Notes: a model not told the origin generated them from the letters alone. A stretch of DNA of 36,193 bases from CAZNKU01 sp045545235 (GCA_045545235.1 JAZQAN010000003.1:1-36193), one strand, 5' to 3'. Counted from the stretch's first letter, positions 23,232 to 35,100 are shown. Made by a program: numbers and translations.

Positions 23232-25928
23232 ATGAAGAATTTCAAGAGAATTCTTTCAGCTGTTTTATGCTTGGTAATAATGCTTTCATGCTGCTTTACA
23301 GGCGTAGTATCAGCAGACAATGATATCATGTTTGACTTAAAGTCACTTGGTATTGTAGGGGGCTTCGGTTTTGAAGAACACCTTGATTCAAATATCACAC
23401 GTGCAGAGTTTGCACAGCTTGTGGTAAATATGATGAATCACAAGGAAATTGCAAAAACTATGGAGGCTGAAAAATATTTCAGTGATGTATCAGCTTCTCC
23501 ATACAAGGGTGCAATTAATCTTTTGTATAAAGAGGAAATTGTATCAGGTACAGGAAACGGTATATTTGAGCCTGAACGTAATGTACGTTATCAGGAAGCA
23601 TGCAAGATGCTTGTTAAGGCTCTTGGGTATCACGTAATTGTATCAGATACATCACTTGCTTCATATACGTTCCTTGCAGGTACAATCGGCGTTACTAAAA
23701 ACGTTGATTCATCAAAGGAATTCATTACAGTAAGAGATATGCTTATTATGGTAGATAACTGCCTTGATATCGGCAAAATGACTCCAATGTATTACAATAC
23801 TAATCTTGCTCCTTCATATGAAGTGGATAACAGTAATACTTTTCGCAGAGATCTTACAAAGGCAAATCCTGAAGGTCTTGTAAAAATGCGTGGTGTTGTT
23901 ACTGCTGACGTATCTGCATATCTTTATGAATTCAATGCTGCCCTTCGTGAAAACCAATTGGAAATTGAAGGGGAAGTTTTTGATTTTAACGGAATAGCTC
24001 CTCTTGGTTATGTAGGTGTTGAGGTTGAGTTTTATGTTACAAAAACATCTGATGGTTCAAAAGGCAAAATTATGTCTTTGATTTCTACAAACAAAAATAC
24101 AGTTGTTGAAATGGATGGTACAGATGTTGCATCATACGATGTTGATGGTATTAAATACTATACAAGTAACGAAAGTTCAAAAACAGAGCTTTTAAAAACA
24201 GACCTTTCAACTATATGGCTTTACAACAATAATGTATATGACGGTTTTGATCTTGGTATGGTTAACCTTGACGGCAACAGCGATATCCGTACAATAGACA
24301 ATGACGAAGATGAAATTGCCGATGTAGTGTTTGTGTTTGAATACACAGACTGTGTTGTAGATTCCGTAAATGCGGAAACAAGTACAATTTCTTTTGAACA
24401 GGGTTATTTGTATAAAAATGAAAAGAATCTTTGTCTTGATAAGGATGAAACAAATGCCTTTGTAGAATATTATGATGAAAATGGTAAAAAGACTGATTTT
24501 ACTGCTATTGTGGAAGGTTCAGTACTTAGTGTAGCAAAAAGCAGTGACGGCCTTAACATCCGTATTGTTGTAAGCAGTAAAGCTGGTCAGGGTCTTTTGG
24601 AAGAAAAAGACGGTGATTACATAAAATTTGGTGATACTGAATATTTTGCAGGCAACTACGACACAAAGAATATGAAGATAGGTTATAACTACGAATACAA
24701 GCTTAACTACAAGGGACATGTAGTGTTTGTGGATGAGATTATTACAGAATCTGATTACGGTTATGTGTTTAACGTTACCAGCAAAGGCTTTGGTGATATG
24801 AGAGTTCGTCTTATCATACCTTCAAAAATTTCTACAAAAACAATGCAGGGTGATTATAACGAAGAAACAAATGCCGAAACTTCTATGAAAAACCTATATC
24901 TCAAAAATGAAAATATTCTTACATACTATGTGGCACCTAACTTTACATATGAATACTGGGTAGTTGATGCTGAAGGCAATAAAGCTTTAAAATCTGAAAA
25001 GCTAAAAGCCAATGAAACAAATCTTAAAAAGGTTTTAAAACAGCCTGTACGCTATAATCTGAATGTGGATAATAAGATTACTAAATTTACAATGGCTTAT
25101 CCTTCAAATGTAGGAAGTAACCCTTATTATAACAGTTCTGAAAACGTATTTGCACAGACAAATGTGCCTTTTGGTATTACAGCAGATACGTACGCACTGT
25201 GTGTTCCTACAAATGCAGATGCTTCAGATGACGATATCTTAAACTATATAGAAGAACTATTCAATGCAACAAAATACTTTATTGACGCATACGATGTTGA
25301 TGATGATACTTTGGTTTCAGACCTTTTGGTTATGAAAACTCAGATGATTTCAGGTTCAGCAGGTAGTGTTACATCTTACAGAAACTACAGTGGTCTTGTT
25401 ACAAAGGCAGGGCAGATTTATGATGCCGAGACAGGTGAAGAAAGAATTGAAATTACAATACTTGCAAAGGGCAATGAAAAAGCAGTAAGCGAGCAGACAT
25501 TTACAGTTTCACCTCTTATCAGTGACTACAACAGCTTTAAATCCATTTGTAAGGGTGACTTTATATCCTTCTCACTTGATGGTTTTAACAGACTTAACGG
25601 CTTTGAAATGCAGCAGGAACTTGACAAGTGGTACGAAAGAACTGACGGTACCGGTGGTGTAAATCATTTCATAGGTAAGGTTGATGATTTGGTATTTGAC
25701 CGTATTTCAAATTCAAAGGCTCGTTGGATGGACTTTATGACAGTTTCAAACATTAATGGTACAAAACAGTATGAACTTATGCACAACTCAAGCTTAAAGC
25801 CTGTTGTTTACATTATGAATTCAAAGGGCGAAGCTAAATTGGGCACAGTTTCAGATATCAGATTTAACGACAAAATTTATGTATTTGCAGAAGCGGACAG
25901 CGTGTATGCAATAATTCTTTACAGATAA
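23232..25928 (+). CDS. Secreted S-layer homology protein with N-terminal SLH repeats
   Basis: An 898-residue exported protein. Signal peptide at 1-28 (basic MKNFKR, hydrophobic core, cut near VSA-D). Three SLH repeats follow at about 33-180. The first has NITRAEFAQLVVNMM, the second YFSDVSASPYKGAI with VRYQEACKMLVKALGY, and the third is degenerate (FITVRDMLIMVDNCL). SLH repeats bind secondary cell-wall polysaccharide. The remaining 700 residues are acidic, rich in Asp/Asn/Ser and beta strands, with no domain I can name and no membrane anchor. It is 12 bases upstream of the next giant gene, so the two are co-transcribed. Its N-terminal anchoring is opposite to that of its neighbours, as in true S-layer lattice proteins. 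Confidence 0.88.
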   Translation: MKNFKRILSAVLCLVIMLSCCFTGVVSADNDIMFDLKSLGIVGGFGFEEHLDSNITRAEFAQLVVNMMNHKEIAKTMEAEKYFSDVSASPYKGAINLLYKEEIVSGTGNGIFEPERNVRYQEACKMLVKALGYHVIVSDTSLASYTFLAGTIGVTKNVDSSKEFITVRDMLIMVDNCLDIGKMTPMYYNTNLAPSYEVDNSNTFRRDLTKANPEGLVKMRGVVTADVSAYLYEFNAALRENQLEIEGEVFDFNGIAPLGYVGVEVEFYVTKTSDGSKGKIMSLISTNKNTVVEMDGTDVASYDVDGIKYYTSNESSKTELLKTDLSTIWLYNNNVYDGFDLGMVNLDGNSDIRTIDNDEDEIADVVFVFEYTDCVVDSVNAETSTISFEQGYLYKNEKNLCLDKDETNAFVEYYDENGKKTDFTAIVEGSVLSVAKSSDGLNIRIVVSSKAGQGLLEEKDGDYIKFGDTEYFAGNYDTKNMKIGYNYEYKLNYKGHVVFVDEIITESDYGYVFNVTSKGFGDMRVRLIIPSKISTKTMQGDYNEETNAETSMKNLYLKNENILTYYVAPNFTYEYWVVDAEGNKALKSEKLKANETNLKKVLKQPVRYNLNVDNKITKFTMAYPSNVGSNPYYNSSENVFAQTNVPFGITADTYALCVPTNADASDDDILNYIEELFNATKYFIDAYDVDDDTLVSDLLVMKTQMISGSAGSVTSYRNYSGLVTKAGQIYDAETGEERIEITILAKGNEKAVSEQTFTVSPLISDYNSFKSICKGDFISFSLDGFNRLNGFEMQQELDKWYERTDGTGGVNHFIGKVDDLVFDRISNSKARWMDFMTVSNINGTKQYELMHNSSLKPVVYIMNSKGEAKLGTVSDIRFNDKIYVFAEADSVYAIILYR

Positions 25929-25940
25929 GGAGGCAGACTG

Positions 25941-28900
25941 ATGAATAAACTTAACAGAATATTATCACTTATTATATGTTTTGCAATGGTTGTAATCAGC
26001 GTGCCCGGCATAAGCCTTATATCTGCCGATGATAGCTTTGCAACATCGTTTGTATTGGAGGATAATACAGAATATGCAAGTTTTGCTGATGCAACAAACT
26101 GGTCTATGCCTGCAAGTGAATTGGTTGAAGCAGGTGTAGACGCAGACGGTAACATTACATATACTCATAAAAAAGAAGTTATGTATATTGACGGTAAGCA
26201 GAATCTGACAAATGCAGAAAAGCTTGCGTATAAATTGCCTGAAAGTACAATTTTTGAAGATCCGGATAACAGAACAAAAATTACTACTGACAATTACACA
26301 GGTAATGTAGTGGTTACTGTTGTTACTGATTTGGTTCTTAACGATGATGCACCAAACAATTTTAAGACAGAAGGTGACGCTGCTTCGGGTAAAATTGCAG
26401 CTTCATGGTCTAATTTAGCTGTAGGTGACGGAACAACAAATGCAATTGGTGCAAAACTTTATCCGACATATGTAACCATAGTGAATTCTTCAGGTTCCAA
26501 GGTTGGTACTCAAAACCAGTTCAGTGCAGCCGCTAACAGAACTATTGTTTATACAATAAACACAACAGCGGATAAAGTTTCCGGAGCAAGCGGAGGACGA
26601 ATTGCTGAAACAGATTTGACATCAAAGGTTAAATATATTTCAGAAATCAACGTTTCCGGTCTTCAGAGACTTGGTGCAGATTCAAAGGTTACCGTTGACA
26701 GTTTGAAGGTTGAAGTAACACCTGATTTTACAGATGCAGAAATAAAAATGCTTACTGAAACATTGCCACCAAAGCTTGTTGACGATGTTAATAATGTAAC
26801 AGGTAACATTACACTTCCTTCAGCTTCAAATATAACATGGGAATCTTCAAATCCTGCAGTTATTTCAACAACAGGTAAGGTTTCAAAGATTGTTGGCGCT
26901 ACTCAGGAGGTTACACTTACTGCAACCGCAGTTGTAGATGGTGTTACATATAAAAAATCTTACTCTATGACAGTTGCAGAGGGTGAAGAGGTTCTTTATG
27001 CTAATTTCTATGTGGATGGAGAAAGCATTGAAACTGTTGAACTAAAAAAAGGCGAAAAGCTTTCAACAATATCTGCTCCTGAAAAAGAGGGCATGGACTT
27101 TGTAGGTTGGTATGAAGAAAATGCAACTGAAAGTTTTGACTTTAACACAGCAATTACAAAAAATGTTAATCTTTATGCTAAATATAAGCTAAAAACACAC
27201 AAAGTATATTTCAGAATTGATACATTTGTACAGGAAGACCTTACAATTGAAGTTGAGCATGGTGGTGTGGTAGGTAATGTTCCTGCCCTTCCTGACAAAG
27301 CAGGCAAAACTCCAATCGGCTGGGTAGTTGAGGGATCAACAGATGAACTTCTATCAAATGATAAAGTTGTTGAAGCTGACATTTATGTTGATGCTCTTTA
27401 TGGTGAAAGCGGGGCAACTGCATTTACAGTTACTTTTAAAAACGGTGAAGAAACAGTAGCTACAACAACAGCTTGGCCGGGTTACACATTTGAATTTCCT
27501 GAAAATCCTGTAAAGGAAAATTATACTTTTGTATATTGGGAACGTAATGGAGAAGAATTTAAAGAAACAGATGTTATGCTTGGAAAAGACATAATTCTGA
27601 ACGCAGTATTTACTCCAAACCCTGTTGAAGTTAAATTCTATTCAGATGCAACTAAATTATACTATACAGGTACAGGCTACTATGATACAGCATACGGTAA
27701 TTTACCTGCTGCTCCTGCAATAGAAGGTAAGGCATTTAAGTACTGGACACTTGAAAACGGTGAAAAGTTTACAACAGAAACTGTAATTACAGGTCCTGTA
27801 AGCGTATATGCAAACTGGGATGAACCTAAGGTTATAGTAAATGAGGATATTACAAAGTATACTTCACTTACAGACGGTTTGATTAAGTTTGCGGCACCTG
27901 ATACAGGCTATACATCAGCAAGCTTTGATAATGGTCTTAAACTTACATTGAGTGATTGGGAGCCTCTTACAGAAAAGGGTGCGGCAAACGGTGGAAATGT
28001 GTATGGTCTTGGCACATACTTCAGGGCTATGATAGATTCTGATGATGATGCGAGAACAAAAACATATATGAACAACCTTGTTGGTGAATATGAAATTGAA
28101 TTCATATTTGATATGAACTGTATCCACGTTAAGGAATATGAAGGCGTTACATTAAACGAATCCTATATGCAGTTTAATATGGGTGCAGAAAAAGAAGATG
28201 GCTCATATATAAGTGCTCCATTTACAGCACGTGTTAAAAACTTCCTGCCTGATGGCGGACAGAACATTTCTGTTCACGGTTATGACGCTAATAAAAATGC
28301 AAAGTCAGAATCGTTAATATATGTTAAAGAAAAACTTGAACACAGCTATACAGTGCATTTTAACACATATACACAGGTTGCTACAGCATGGGCTGAAGGC
28401 AATGCAAATTCACCTAAGGGTGCAAGCCTTGTATGGAATGCACAGACTGACTTTATTAACAGTATCAGACTTTATCCTATGCTGAGAATGGGTGTTGGCT
28501 CATACTTCAAGATTAAAAATATCAAGATTACAGAATTTAATACAGATACAGAAGCAGATGGTTATAAGGCAACAAAGGGTGCAATAGACAGTTTGCCTGA
28601 AAAACTTGCTGAAAATCCTTTTGAAGTAACGGAAAATATTGAACTTCCACAGGTTGATGGTGTTGTGTGGACAACATCAGATGAATCGGTAATTGACATT
28701 AACGGTAATGTAAACCGTTGGTATGATGACCTTGATGTTGTACTTACAGCAACAGCGGTAAGTGAAGATGGTTACAAATACTCAAAGGAATATGAACTTA
28801 CAGTAAAAGCATTTGAATTTGAAAAGGAAAATGTTGAAATTTCAGCAGATACTTCAAACTGGTCATTTGTAAACCGTGCAGATCAGCAGGAAGCTAAATA

Positions 28901-31900
28901 TTCATTTGACGGAAACGACGTAAAGGTTGAAAAGGTTACAGTTGCAGAAAATCCTGCATCTCCAAAGGAAAACAAAACATACTTTGCATATTATGACCTT
29001 TATAACGAGGTTGCATCAGATACATATTCTGCAACAAGTACAAATGTTTATGAGGGTGTATACGATTTAGAAATTGATATAGAAAACGCCGTAACATCAG
29101 ATGTTCCTATGAACATGGCAATCGGCTACAAAAATGGTGATTATTTCTTCACAACCGCAACACTTAAGGTTGCGTCAAATATGATTAACCTTTCATATCC
29201 TGACAGTGGTGAAACATCAGCTACATCAATAATTTATGCTGCAAATACTAAAAATGCCAAACTTAAGCTTCGTATAGATGCAGATAACAACAAACTTAGT
29301 GCATGGATTGACGGAAAACTTGCATTCAGAAACATTTCTTATGTAAGTCCATTCCCTGCCGCTTCAGGAATTGATATGTTCAGCACCCTTCGTATAGGTG
29401 TGGATTCAAACAACAATGCAGGTGACTATATTGTTGTAAAAGATGTATCAATGAAGAAGATAAATGCACAGGAAATAAGCTCTGTTGCCTCTGCACTTAA
29501 GGCTGCAGAAAATGTTACAGTAAGTATGCTTACAAATTCTCCTGAAAATGTTAGCGGAAATCTTAAGGCTTTGCCTTCAACATCAGGCTCATATACAATT
29601 AATTGGGCAACAGATTGTGAACAAATTGACCTTAAGACCGGTGAAGTATTCTTTGATGAAACTGCAACTGATGCAATAGTTACTGCTTATATTTCAGATA
29701 ATTCTTTAGAATATCCGGTAGTTGTAAGAAAAGACTTTAAGCTTCACATTCGTGAAAGAGCAAATGATGCAGAATACGGTGAATTCCTTATTAATTCACT
29801 TGGTGCAATTACAAATCAGGATTACGACAACATTAAGTATGATCTTAACCTTCCTGTAAACAACGATATCATCTGGACATCATCAGATTCAGTTATCGGT
29901 GCAGACGGTAAGCTTGATATGAATGCAGATGTCTATAAAACAAAGGAAGTTAAACTTATTGCAAGTGCATACGGAAGCAGTAGAGAATATAAATTAAAGG
30001 TTGCTCCAAGAACAGCACAGAATGCAATTTATACAGGTAACCTTCCTGCGACTATTGCATACGGTTCATACCAGAACCTTAAGCTTTCAGCAAATGCTTA
30101 TACAGAATTTACTCTTACAGGTACAGATGCAGAAGGCAAGGTAAATATAGTTGATGAAAATGGTAATGTTATAGTTTCAACAGTTGTTGAAACTGGTGGT
30201 TTCTACTTCGATTACAAGGGTTCAGAATATGTTTCTCATTCTCTTGCCAACGGAGAAGTAAAGAAAATTAAAATATTCACAATGCCTGAAGATGATAAGC
30301 TTGCAATCTGGGTTGATGGTAAAATTACAGATGACTACGTTGATTTCAGAAATGCAACAAGCCATATGGCAAGGGTTGAAAAGACAAATGATGCTCTTGA
30401 TGTAGCAGATGTTAAAGTTTCAATTGACAACTACGGTAAATTAGTACTTAACATTGAAAATCTTGATTATTACAAGAATGTGGGCAACGGTATATTAAGT
30501 AGTGATATTGTACTTCCTACAGCATCAATTACAAATGCAGATGTTAAGTGGGTATCCGGCAACAAAGATATTCTTACAAATGACGGTAAGGTAACAATGC
30601 AGAATGCACTTACCTACACAACGTTGGATTTCACAATTTCAGATAAAACAAACGGTAATGTTTCAATTAACAAAACTTTTGACATAATTGTGGAATGTGA
30701 TAATTCAAAGAATATTGCGAATGGTGCATATCTGACTGTTTCAAAGCTTGAAAATCAGACATATCCAAAGACAAATGTAAATGATAACAATTACGAAACA
30801 GCATACAGAATTACTTCTGCAAGCACAAAGTCTTCTGATATAGTATTTGAATTTACAAGTGAAAAGCTTATTAATACAATGCTTCTTGCAGAAGATGCAG
30901 GTAATATCAGAAATGTAAGACTTTATGCTTCTAAAGATAACAACGAATGGACAGAAGTGTACGCAGGTGATATGTCAAAGGTTGCAAACAGAACAGTTGT
31001 GTTTGATGCAACACCTGCCCGTTATATGAAGCTTACAATTGAAAGCAGTAATGCAAGTGTAGTTGATATTAATGAAATTAAGTTCTATCTGTTTGCTTCT
31101 GCTGAGGATATTGCACAACTTGATATGAGTGCAATTAAGGTTCCTGCAACTGCATCAAAGGATATTGAACTTATAACACTTGGTGCAAACGGCACAGTTA
31201 TTAAATGGACATCTTCGGATGAAAATGTTATTTCAACAACAGGTAAGGTTACAAGAGGAGACAAGGCTTGTAACGTAACACTTACAGCAACTGCTGAAGG
31301 AACAGGTGTAACAAGAACATTTGATGTTTATGTACCTGCAGGCGGAAGCTCATCAGGTCCGCAGATTGTAGGCGGTGGCTCCGGTGGTTCTGGTGGCGGT
31401 GGCGGCGGTACCGCAGGTGGTGCCAATGCCAATGTATCAGTTGGTAATGATGTAAAAGAACCTGTATATACAGAAGAGGTTAAGAAAGAAGAACCTTCAA
31501 CATCAACTGTTTACAGTGATGTAAAGACAACAGACTGGTATGCAGAAGCTGTAGTTACACTTACAGAAAAAGGCATTATTTCAGGTGATGGTACAGGCAA
31601 ATTCAATCCTAAAGACAAGGTAACTCGTGAACAGTTCCTTAAGATGATTATTGAAGCTGCAAGCATCGAAACAGATAATGCTGAAAATACATTTGAGGAT
31701 GTAAAACCGGATTCATGGTATGTTAACTATGTTCTTACAGCTAAAAAGCTTGGTATAGTAAACGGTATGTCTGAAATGGAATTTGGTATTGGAATGCCAA
31801 TTTCAAGACAGGATATGGCAGTATTTATTGAAAGACTTATCAACCTTAAAAAGTACGAGGTTACAAAGAATGAGGTTGAAGACTTTAAAGATGCATCAAA

Positions 31901-32051
31901 TGTTTCCGATTATGCAAAGGATGCAGTTGCAAATATGAAGTCTATAGGTCTGATTCAGGGTTATGAAAATATGTATAATCCAAAGGATAATCTTACAAGA
32001 GCAGAAGCTGCTACTGTAATAGCATCTTTGTTGAAACTTATTGAAAAATAA
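25941..32051 (+). CDS. Giant multi-domain surface protein with Ig-like, InlB-repeat, F5/8C and SLH domains
   Basis: A 2036-residue exported protein with a signal peptide at about 1-29. Bacterial Ig-like domains of the atrophied Big2 type (ITWESSNPAVISTTGKV pattern) lie near 262-350, 874-957, 1177-1272, 1273-1360 and 1719-1800. Three InlB/Listeria-Bacteroides beta-grasp repeats (GWYEEN, YANWDE style) fall at about 352-416, 496-560 and 564-626. Two related jelly-roll-like modules are at about 635-870 and 970-1160. A discoidin (F5/8 type C) domain is at about 1591-1718 (RNVRLYASKDNNEWTEVYAG, PARYMKLTIES). A Gly-rich linker at about 1801-1835 precedes three C-terminal SLH repeats. No catalytic domain is seen. 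It likely binds glycans or acts as a scaffold at the cell wall. Confidence 0.87.
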   Translation: MNKLNRILSLIICFAMVVISVPGISLISADDSFATSFVLEDNTEYASFADATNWSMPASELVEAGVDADGNITYTHKKEVMYIDGKQNLTNAEKLAYKLPESTIFEDPDNRTKITTDNYTGNVVVTVVTDLVLNDDAPNNFKTEGDAASGKIAASWSNLAVGDGTTNAIGAKLYPTYVTIVNSSGSKVGTQNQFSAAANRTIVYTINTTADKVSGASGGRIAETDLTSKVKYISEINVSGLQRLGADSKVTVDSLKVEVTPDFTDAEIKMLTETLPPKLVDDVNNVTGNITLPSASNITWESSNPAVISTTGKVSKIVGATQEVTLTATAVVDGVTYKKSYSMTVAEGEEVLYANFYVDGESIETVELKKGEKLSTISAPEKEGMDFVGWYEENATESFDFNTAITKNVNLYAKYKLKTHKVYFRIDTFVQEDLTIEVEHGGVVGNVPALPDKAGKTPIGWVVEGSTDELLSNDKVVEADIYVDALYGESGATAFTVTFKNGEETVATTTAWPGYTFEFPENPVKENYTFVYWERNGEEFKETDVMLGKDIILNAVFTPNPVEVKFYSDATKLYYTGTGYYDTAYGNLPAAPAIEGKAFKYWTLENGEKFTTETVITGPVSVYANWDEPKVIVNEDITKYTSLTDGLIKFAAPDTGYTSASFDNGLKLTLSDWEPLTEKGAANGGNVYGLGTYFRAMIDSDDDARTKTYMNNLVGEYEIEFIFDMNCIHVKEYEGVTLNESYMQFNMGAEKEDGSYISAPFTARVKNFLPDGGQNISVHGYDANKNAKSESLIYVKEKLEHSYTVHFNTYTQVATAWAEGNANSPKGASLVWNAQTDFINSIRLYPMLRMGVGSYFKIKNIKITEFNTDTEADGYKATKGAIDSLPEKLAENPFEVTENIELPQVDGVVWTTSDESVIDINGNVNRWYDDLDVVLTATAVSEDGYKYSKEYELTVKAFEFEKENVEISADTSNWSFVNRADQQEAKYSFDGNDVKVEKVTVAENPASPKENKTYFAYYDLYNEVASDTYSATSTNVYEGVYDLEIDIENAVTSDVPMNMAIGYKNGDYFFTTATLKVASNMINLSYPDSGETSATSIIYAANTKNAKLKLRIDADNNKLSAWIDGKLAFRNISYVSPFPAASGIDMFSTLRIGVDSNNNAGDYIVVKDVSMKKINAQEISSVASALKAAENVTVSMLTNSPENVSGNLKALPSTSGSYTINWATDCEQIDLKTGEVFFDETATDAIVTAYISDNSLEYPVVVRKDFKLHIRERANDAEYGEFLINSLGAITNQDYDNIKYDLNLPVNNDIIWTSSDSVIGADGKLDMNADVYKTKEVKLIASAYGSSREYKLKVAPRTAQNAIYTGNLPATIAYGSYQNLKLSANAYTEFTLTGTDAEGKVNIVDENGNVIVSTVVETGGFYFDYKGSEYVSHSLANGEVKKIKIFTMPEDDKLAIWVDGKITDDYVDFRNATSHMARVEKTNDALDVADVKVSIDNYGKLVLNIENLDYYKNVGNGILSSDIVLPTASITNADVKWVSGNKDILTNDGKVTMQNALTYTTLDFTISDKTNGNVSINKTFDIIVECDNSKNIANGAYLTVSKLENQTYPKTNVNDNNYETAYRITSASTKSSDIVFEFTSEKLINTMLLAEDAGNIRNVRLYASKDNNEWTEVYAGDMSKVANRTVVFDATPARYMKLTIESSNASVVDINEIKFYLFASAEDIAQLDMSAIKVPATASKDIELITLGANGTVIKWTSSDENVISTTGKVTRGDKACNVTLTATAEGTGVTRTFDVYVPAGGSSSGPQIVGGGSGGSGGGGGGTAGGANANVSVGNDVKEPVYTEEVKKEEPSTSTVYSDVKTTDWYAEAVVTLTEKGIISGDGTGKFNPKDKVTREQFLKMIIEAASIETDNAENTFEDVKPDSWYVNYVLTAKKLGIVNGMSEMEFGIGMPISRQDMAVFIERLINLKKYEVTKNEVEDFKDASNVSDYAKDAVANMKSIGLIQGYENMYNPKDNLTRAEAATVIASLLKLIEK

Positions 32052-32094
32052 ACTGATTTTGTAAGAAACAGAGAATTTAAATTACAGTATATGT

Positions 32095-32132
32095 GAATAT
32101 GTAATTTTATAATCAAATAAAATTACATATTC
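32095..32132 (+). repeat. Intercistronic hairpin before the heparinase-like gene
   Basis: A perfect 15-bp inverted repeat, GAATATGTAATTTTA / TAAAATTACATATTC with an 8-base spacer, lies between two surface-protein genes. No T-run follows, so it is a weak terminator at best. It may act in mRNA processing or stability, setting different levels for the two proteins. A TATAAT at 32108-32113 lies inside it but has no good -35 partner. Confidence 0.6.
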
Positions 32133-32161
32133 GCAAATTGCTCAGAAAGGAGATTATCTAT

Positions 32162-35100
32162 ATGAAAAGAATTATTTGTGCCATACTGGCACTTACTATG
32201 ATATTTTCATTAGTGGCATTTGATGTTACTGTATCAGCTAAAATGGGCGAAAACAGTACAAATATGAATATATTCAAACCTACTGATGACCCTATTTACT
32301 GGTATGAACAGCCACGAAATGAAGATGGTAGCTATGACTATTACGGCTACCCACTATACGGAGACCCTCAGGATATTCCTGATGAAGAATTTTTCGGTAA
32401 ATGGGATGAATATGAAAATAAGTGGGTAAATGTTCCCTATTTTAAATATGCAGAATATCCCGAAATGGCAAAGGTAGAGGCTGCGGCAAAGCTTGGTGAT
32501 TATAGTACAGCTAAAGATGAACTTTTAGCTTATTATAAAATTTACGGTGAACAGCGTATAAGCCATACTTTGTCTACACCTTATGCATATAATTATCTTT
32601 ATCTTGATGATATAGCAAGAAACACATTCCCGACACTTGCAAACGGACGTACAGCAGGTATTGTGGAAATTACTGATGAATGGCAATGGCATTCACACGA
32701 TGTTTTAAATACCTTTGCATTGGCTGTAAGCCAGAGTAACCTTAGTTATTCTGTTATGATTTCTTCAATTGATAAGTACTGGACACAGGCACTTATCTGT
32801 TCAAAGGAATCTGAGTATGTTCCGTATATCGAAGCGATAATAAACGGTGTACCGAGAACGCTTCCCTGTACAATGGATGGTATTACAACAGCAGGAAGTA
32901 AATCTTCCGATGTTATGACATCTGATGAAATTTTAAGAATTGAAGAACACGGTAAGTTTCAGGATTATGATGAAAATACATCCTGCGGTTACCTTGCCTT
33001 TTCACTTGACGGCATAAACTCAAATGCCAAGGTAACAAAGGCAATACTTCACTTCCGTGCAAAGACAGACTGTGAGCTTGACCCTGAAAGAGCACCAAAG
33101 AAAAAAGAACTAAGCTTTTTCTGGAATAAAGATACAACATGGACAGAAGATAACCTTTCATGGGACTTCTTTACAGAACGTCTGTGGTCATCATGTAATG
33201 ACCGTGAACTTTGGGACTTTATTACCCCAAGCGGTGCTGACCTAAAGGGTAAAATTATGGACTACCACAGAAGTAATATTACTGAAAGAATAAATCAATT
33301 GTGGGATTTTTATAATGATGACAGAGCGGCTTATCAGTGGGTAAGATTGGAGCTTGGGCTTATAAATTCCATTGGTCTTGAACCTGATGTTATGAATGCT
33401 CTTGACCGTTCAACACATACAATCAATGCTTCCCTACAGTTGCTTCGTATGATGGACAGCCAGTATATGACAGGTGATAGATTCACCGCTTGTTTGAAAT
33501 TCTACTGGCAGTTGGCAGATTATCAGGTAGAATTCTATTTTGGTGGTGCGTCTACCAACAACTGGGCAACCTTTGCTACATCTGCAGTTTATTGTATGTG
33601 TGCAAGATTCCCCGAACTTCGTAAATACGAATACTGGATGGATAGAGTTAAAAAGGAAAATGAACGTTGCTTTGGTTCAAATACTTATCCTGACGGAAGC
33701 TGCGCAGAACAGCCTCTTGGTTATGTAGGTACAATCCTAGCTACATTTGAAACACCTCTTAACGTATCAAATGAAACAGGTTGTGAAGCACCTTTTACCG
33801 ATAAAATGATTAATGATATGCATAATATGGTTCACACCTGGATTTATGCAAAGGGACCTTACGGTGGTTACAACTATGCTGACGCTACAGACCCTCACAA
33901 GGATTATATAGGTAGTATGAAAACCTGGTATCAGTTGTTGTTTAGCGATGACGAAATGCTTGAGTACTTTGTTACAAACGGTGTATCGGGAAAGGCACCT
34001 GAAAATCCAACCACCAGTTACCATGCGGCAAAGAAAACCTTTATGCGTTCGGGCTGGGGTAAAAAGGACCTTATGTTAAGCTTTGTTAACAACTCCAGTA
34101 AGCCCGGCTCCCATAATCATAAGGATGCCCTTAGCATAGCGATGTTTGCCTACGGCAAATTCCTGCTCACCGACCAGGGTTATGGACAGGTACTTACAGG
34201 TGATCTTAGAAAATACTTTATCTCTCCTGTACAGCATAATACTGTTACTGTAAATGATAATGAAAAATATCTGATAGAGGGTACAACAAATTCTGAAGCA
34301 ACTCTTGTGCACAATAAAGAACCATATGCCGGTGATTATGAGCACGATTATGAGTCAAACAAATTCTATGATTATGTAGAATATGGAAATACTAATTATA
34401 CAACTTCAAAATACATTCAGCGAAGTGTAACCTTCCTGAAAAATCAGAAGTTCTATGTTGTAACCGACTATGCTATTCCGACAAATGACGAAGAAGGTGT
34501 TGACAACTTGTTTGCTCAGCACTGGCATATGCTTCCGGGTTCAAATATGGATAACAATGAAACTTTGCAGGTTCGCTCAAACTTCCCTGATGTTAATGTT
34601 AAGGTTGTTCCTGTAGAATATGAGGAAATTGACGAGATTGAGTATGTTGATACTTTGTATTCCGAAGCGGCAAATACATTCCAGGATTCCAAAAAGGCAG
34701 TGTACTTAAAAACTCACGATGGTGCAGGCAGATTTACAACTGTAATTGTTCCTATGAATACAGGTGAAGACTTTGAGGTTGATACATCTGTTGTTGATAC
34801 AAATCTTGATAAAGACCTTGTAAATGCGGCATATTTCAGAATAAAAAATAAAAATACAGGTGAAACAAATTATTACTATTACTATCACATTAATGATGTT
34901 ACAAAGAAGCCTGAGGACGGAACAAATTTTGCTGAATTTACAACAGATGCAACTACTTTGATTGTTCAGAAAAATGATAAGGAAGAAATTGTTTCCACAT
35001 TCATTCTTGACGGCAGTTATTTAAAATCCAATAAGGTTGATACAGAGTATCTGTTCAAGGCGGACGAAACTGTTCCTGCAATTTCTTATGTGAAAAATGG

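Noticed and set aside
31333..31430. Gly/Ser-coding repeats considered as DNA tandem repeats or frameshift hotspots
   Set aside because: The repeats are short and irregular, keep frame, and form a plain flexible linker before the SLH domains.
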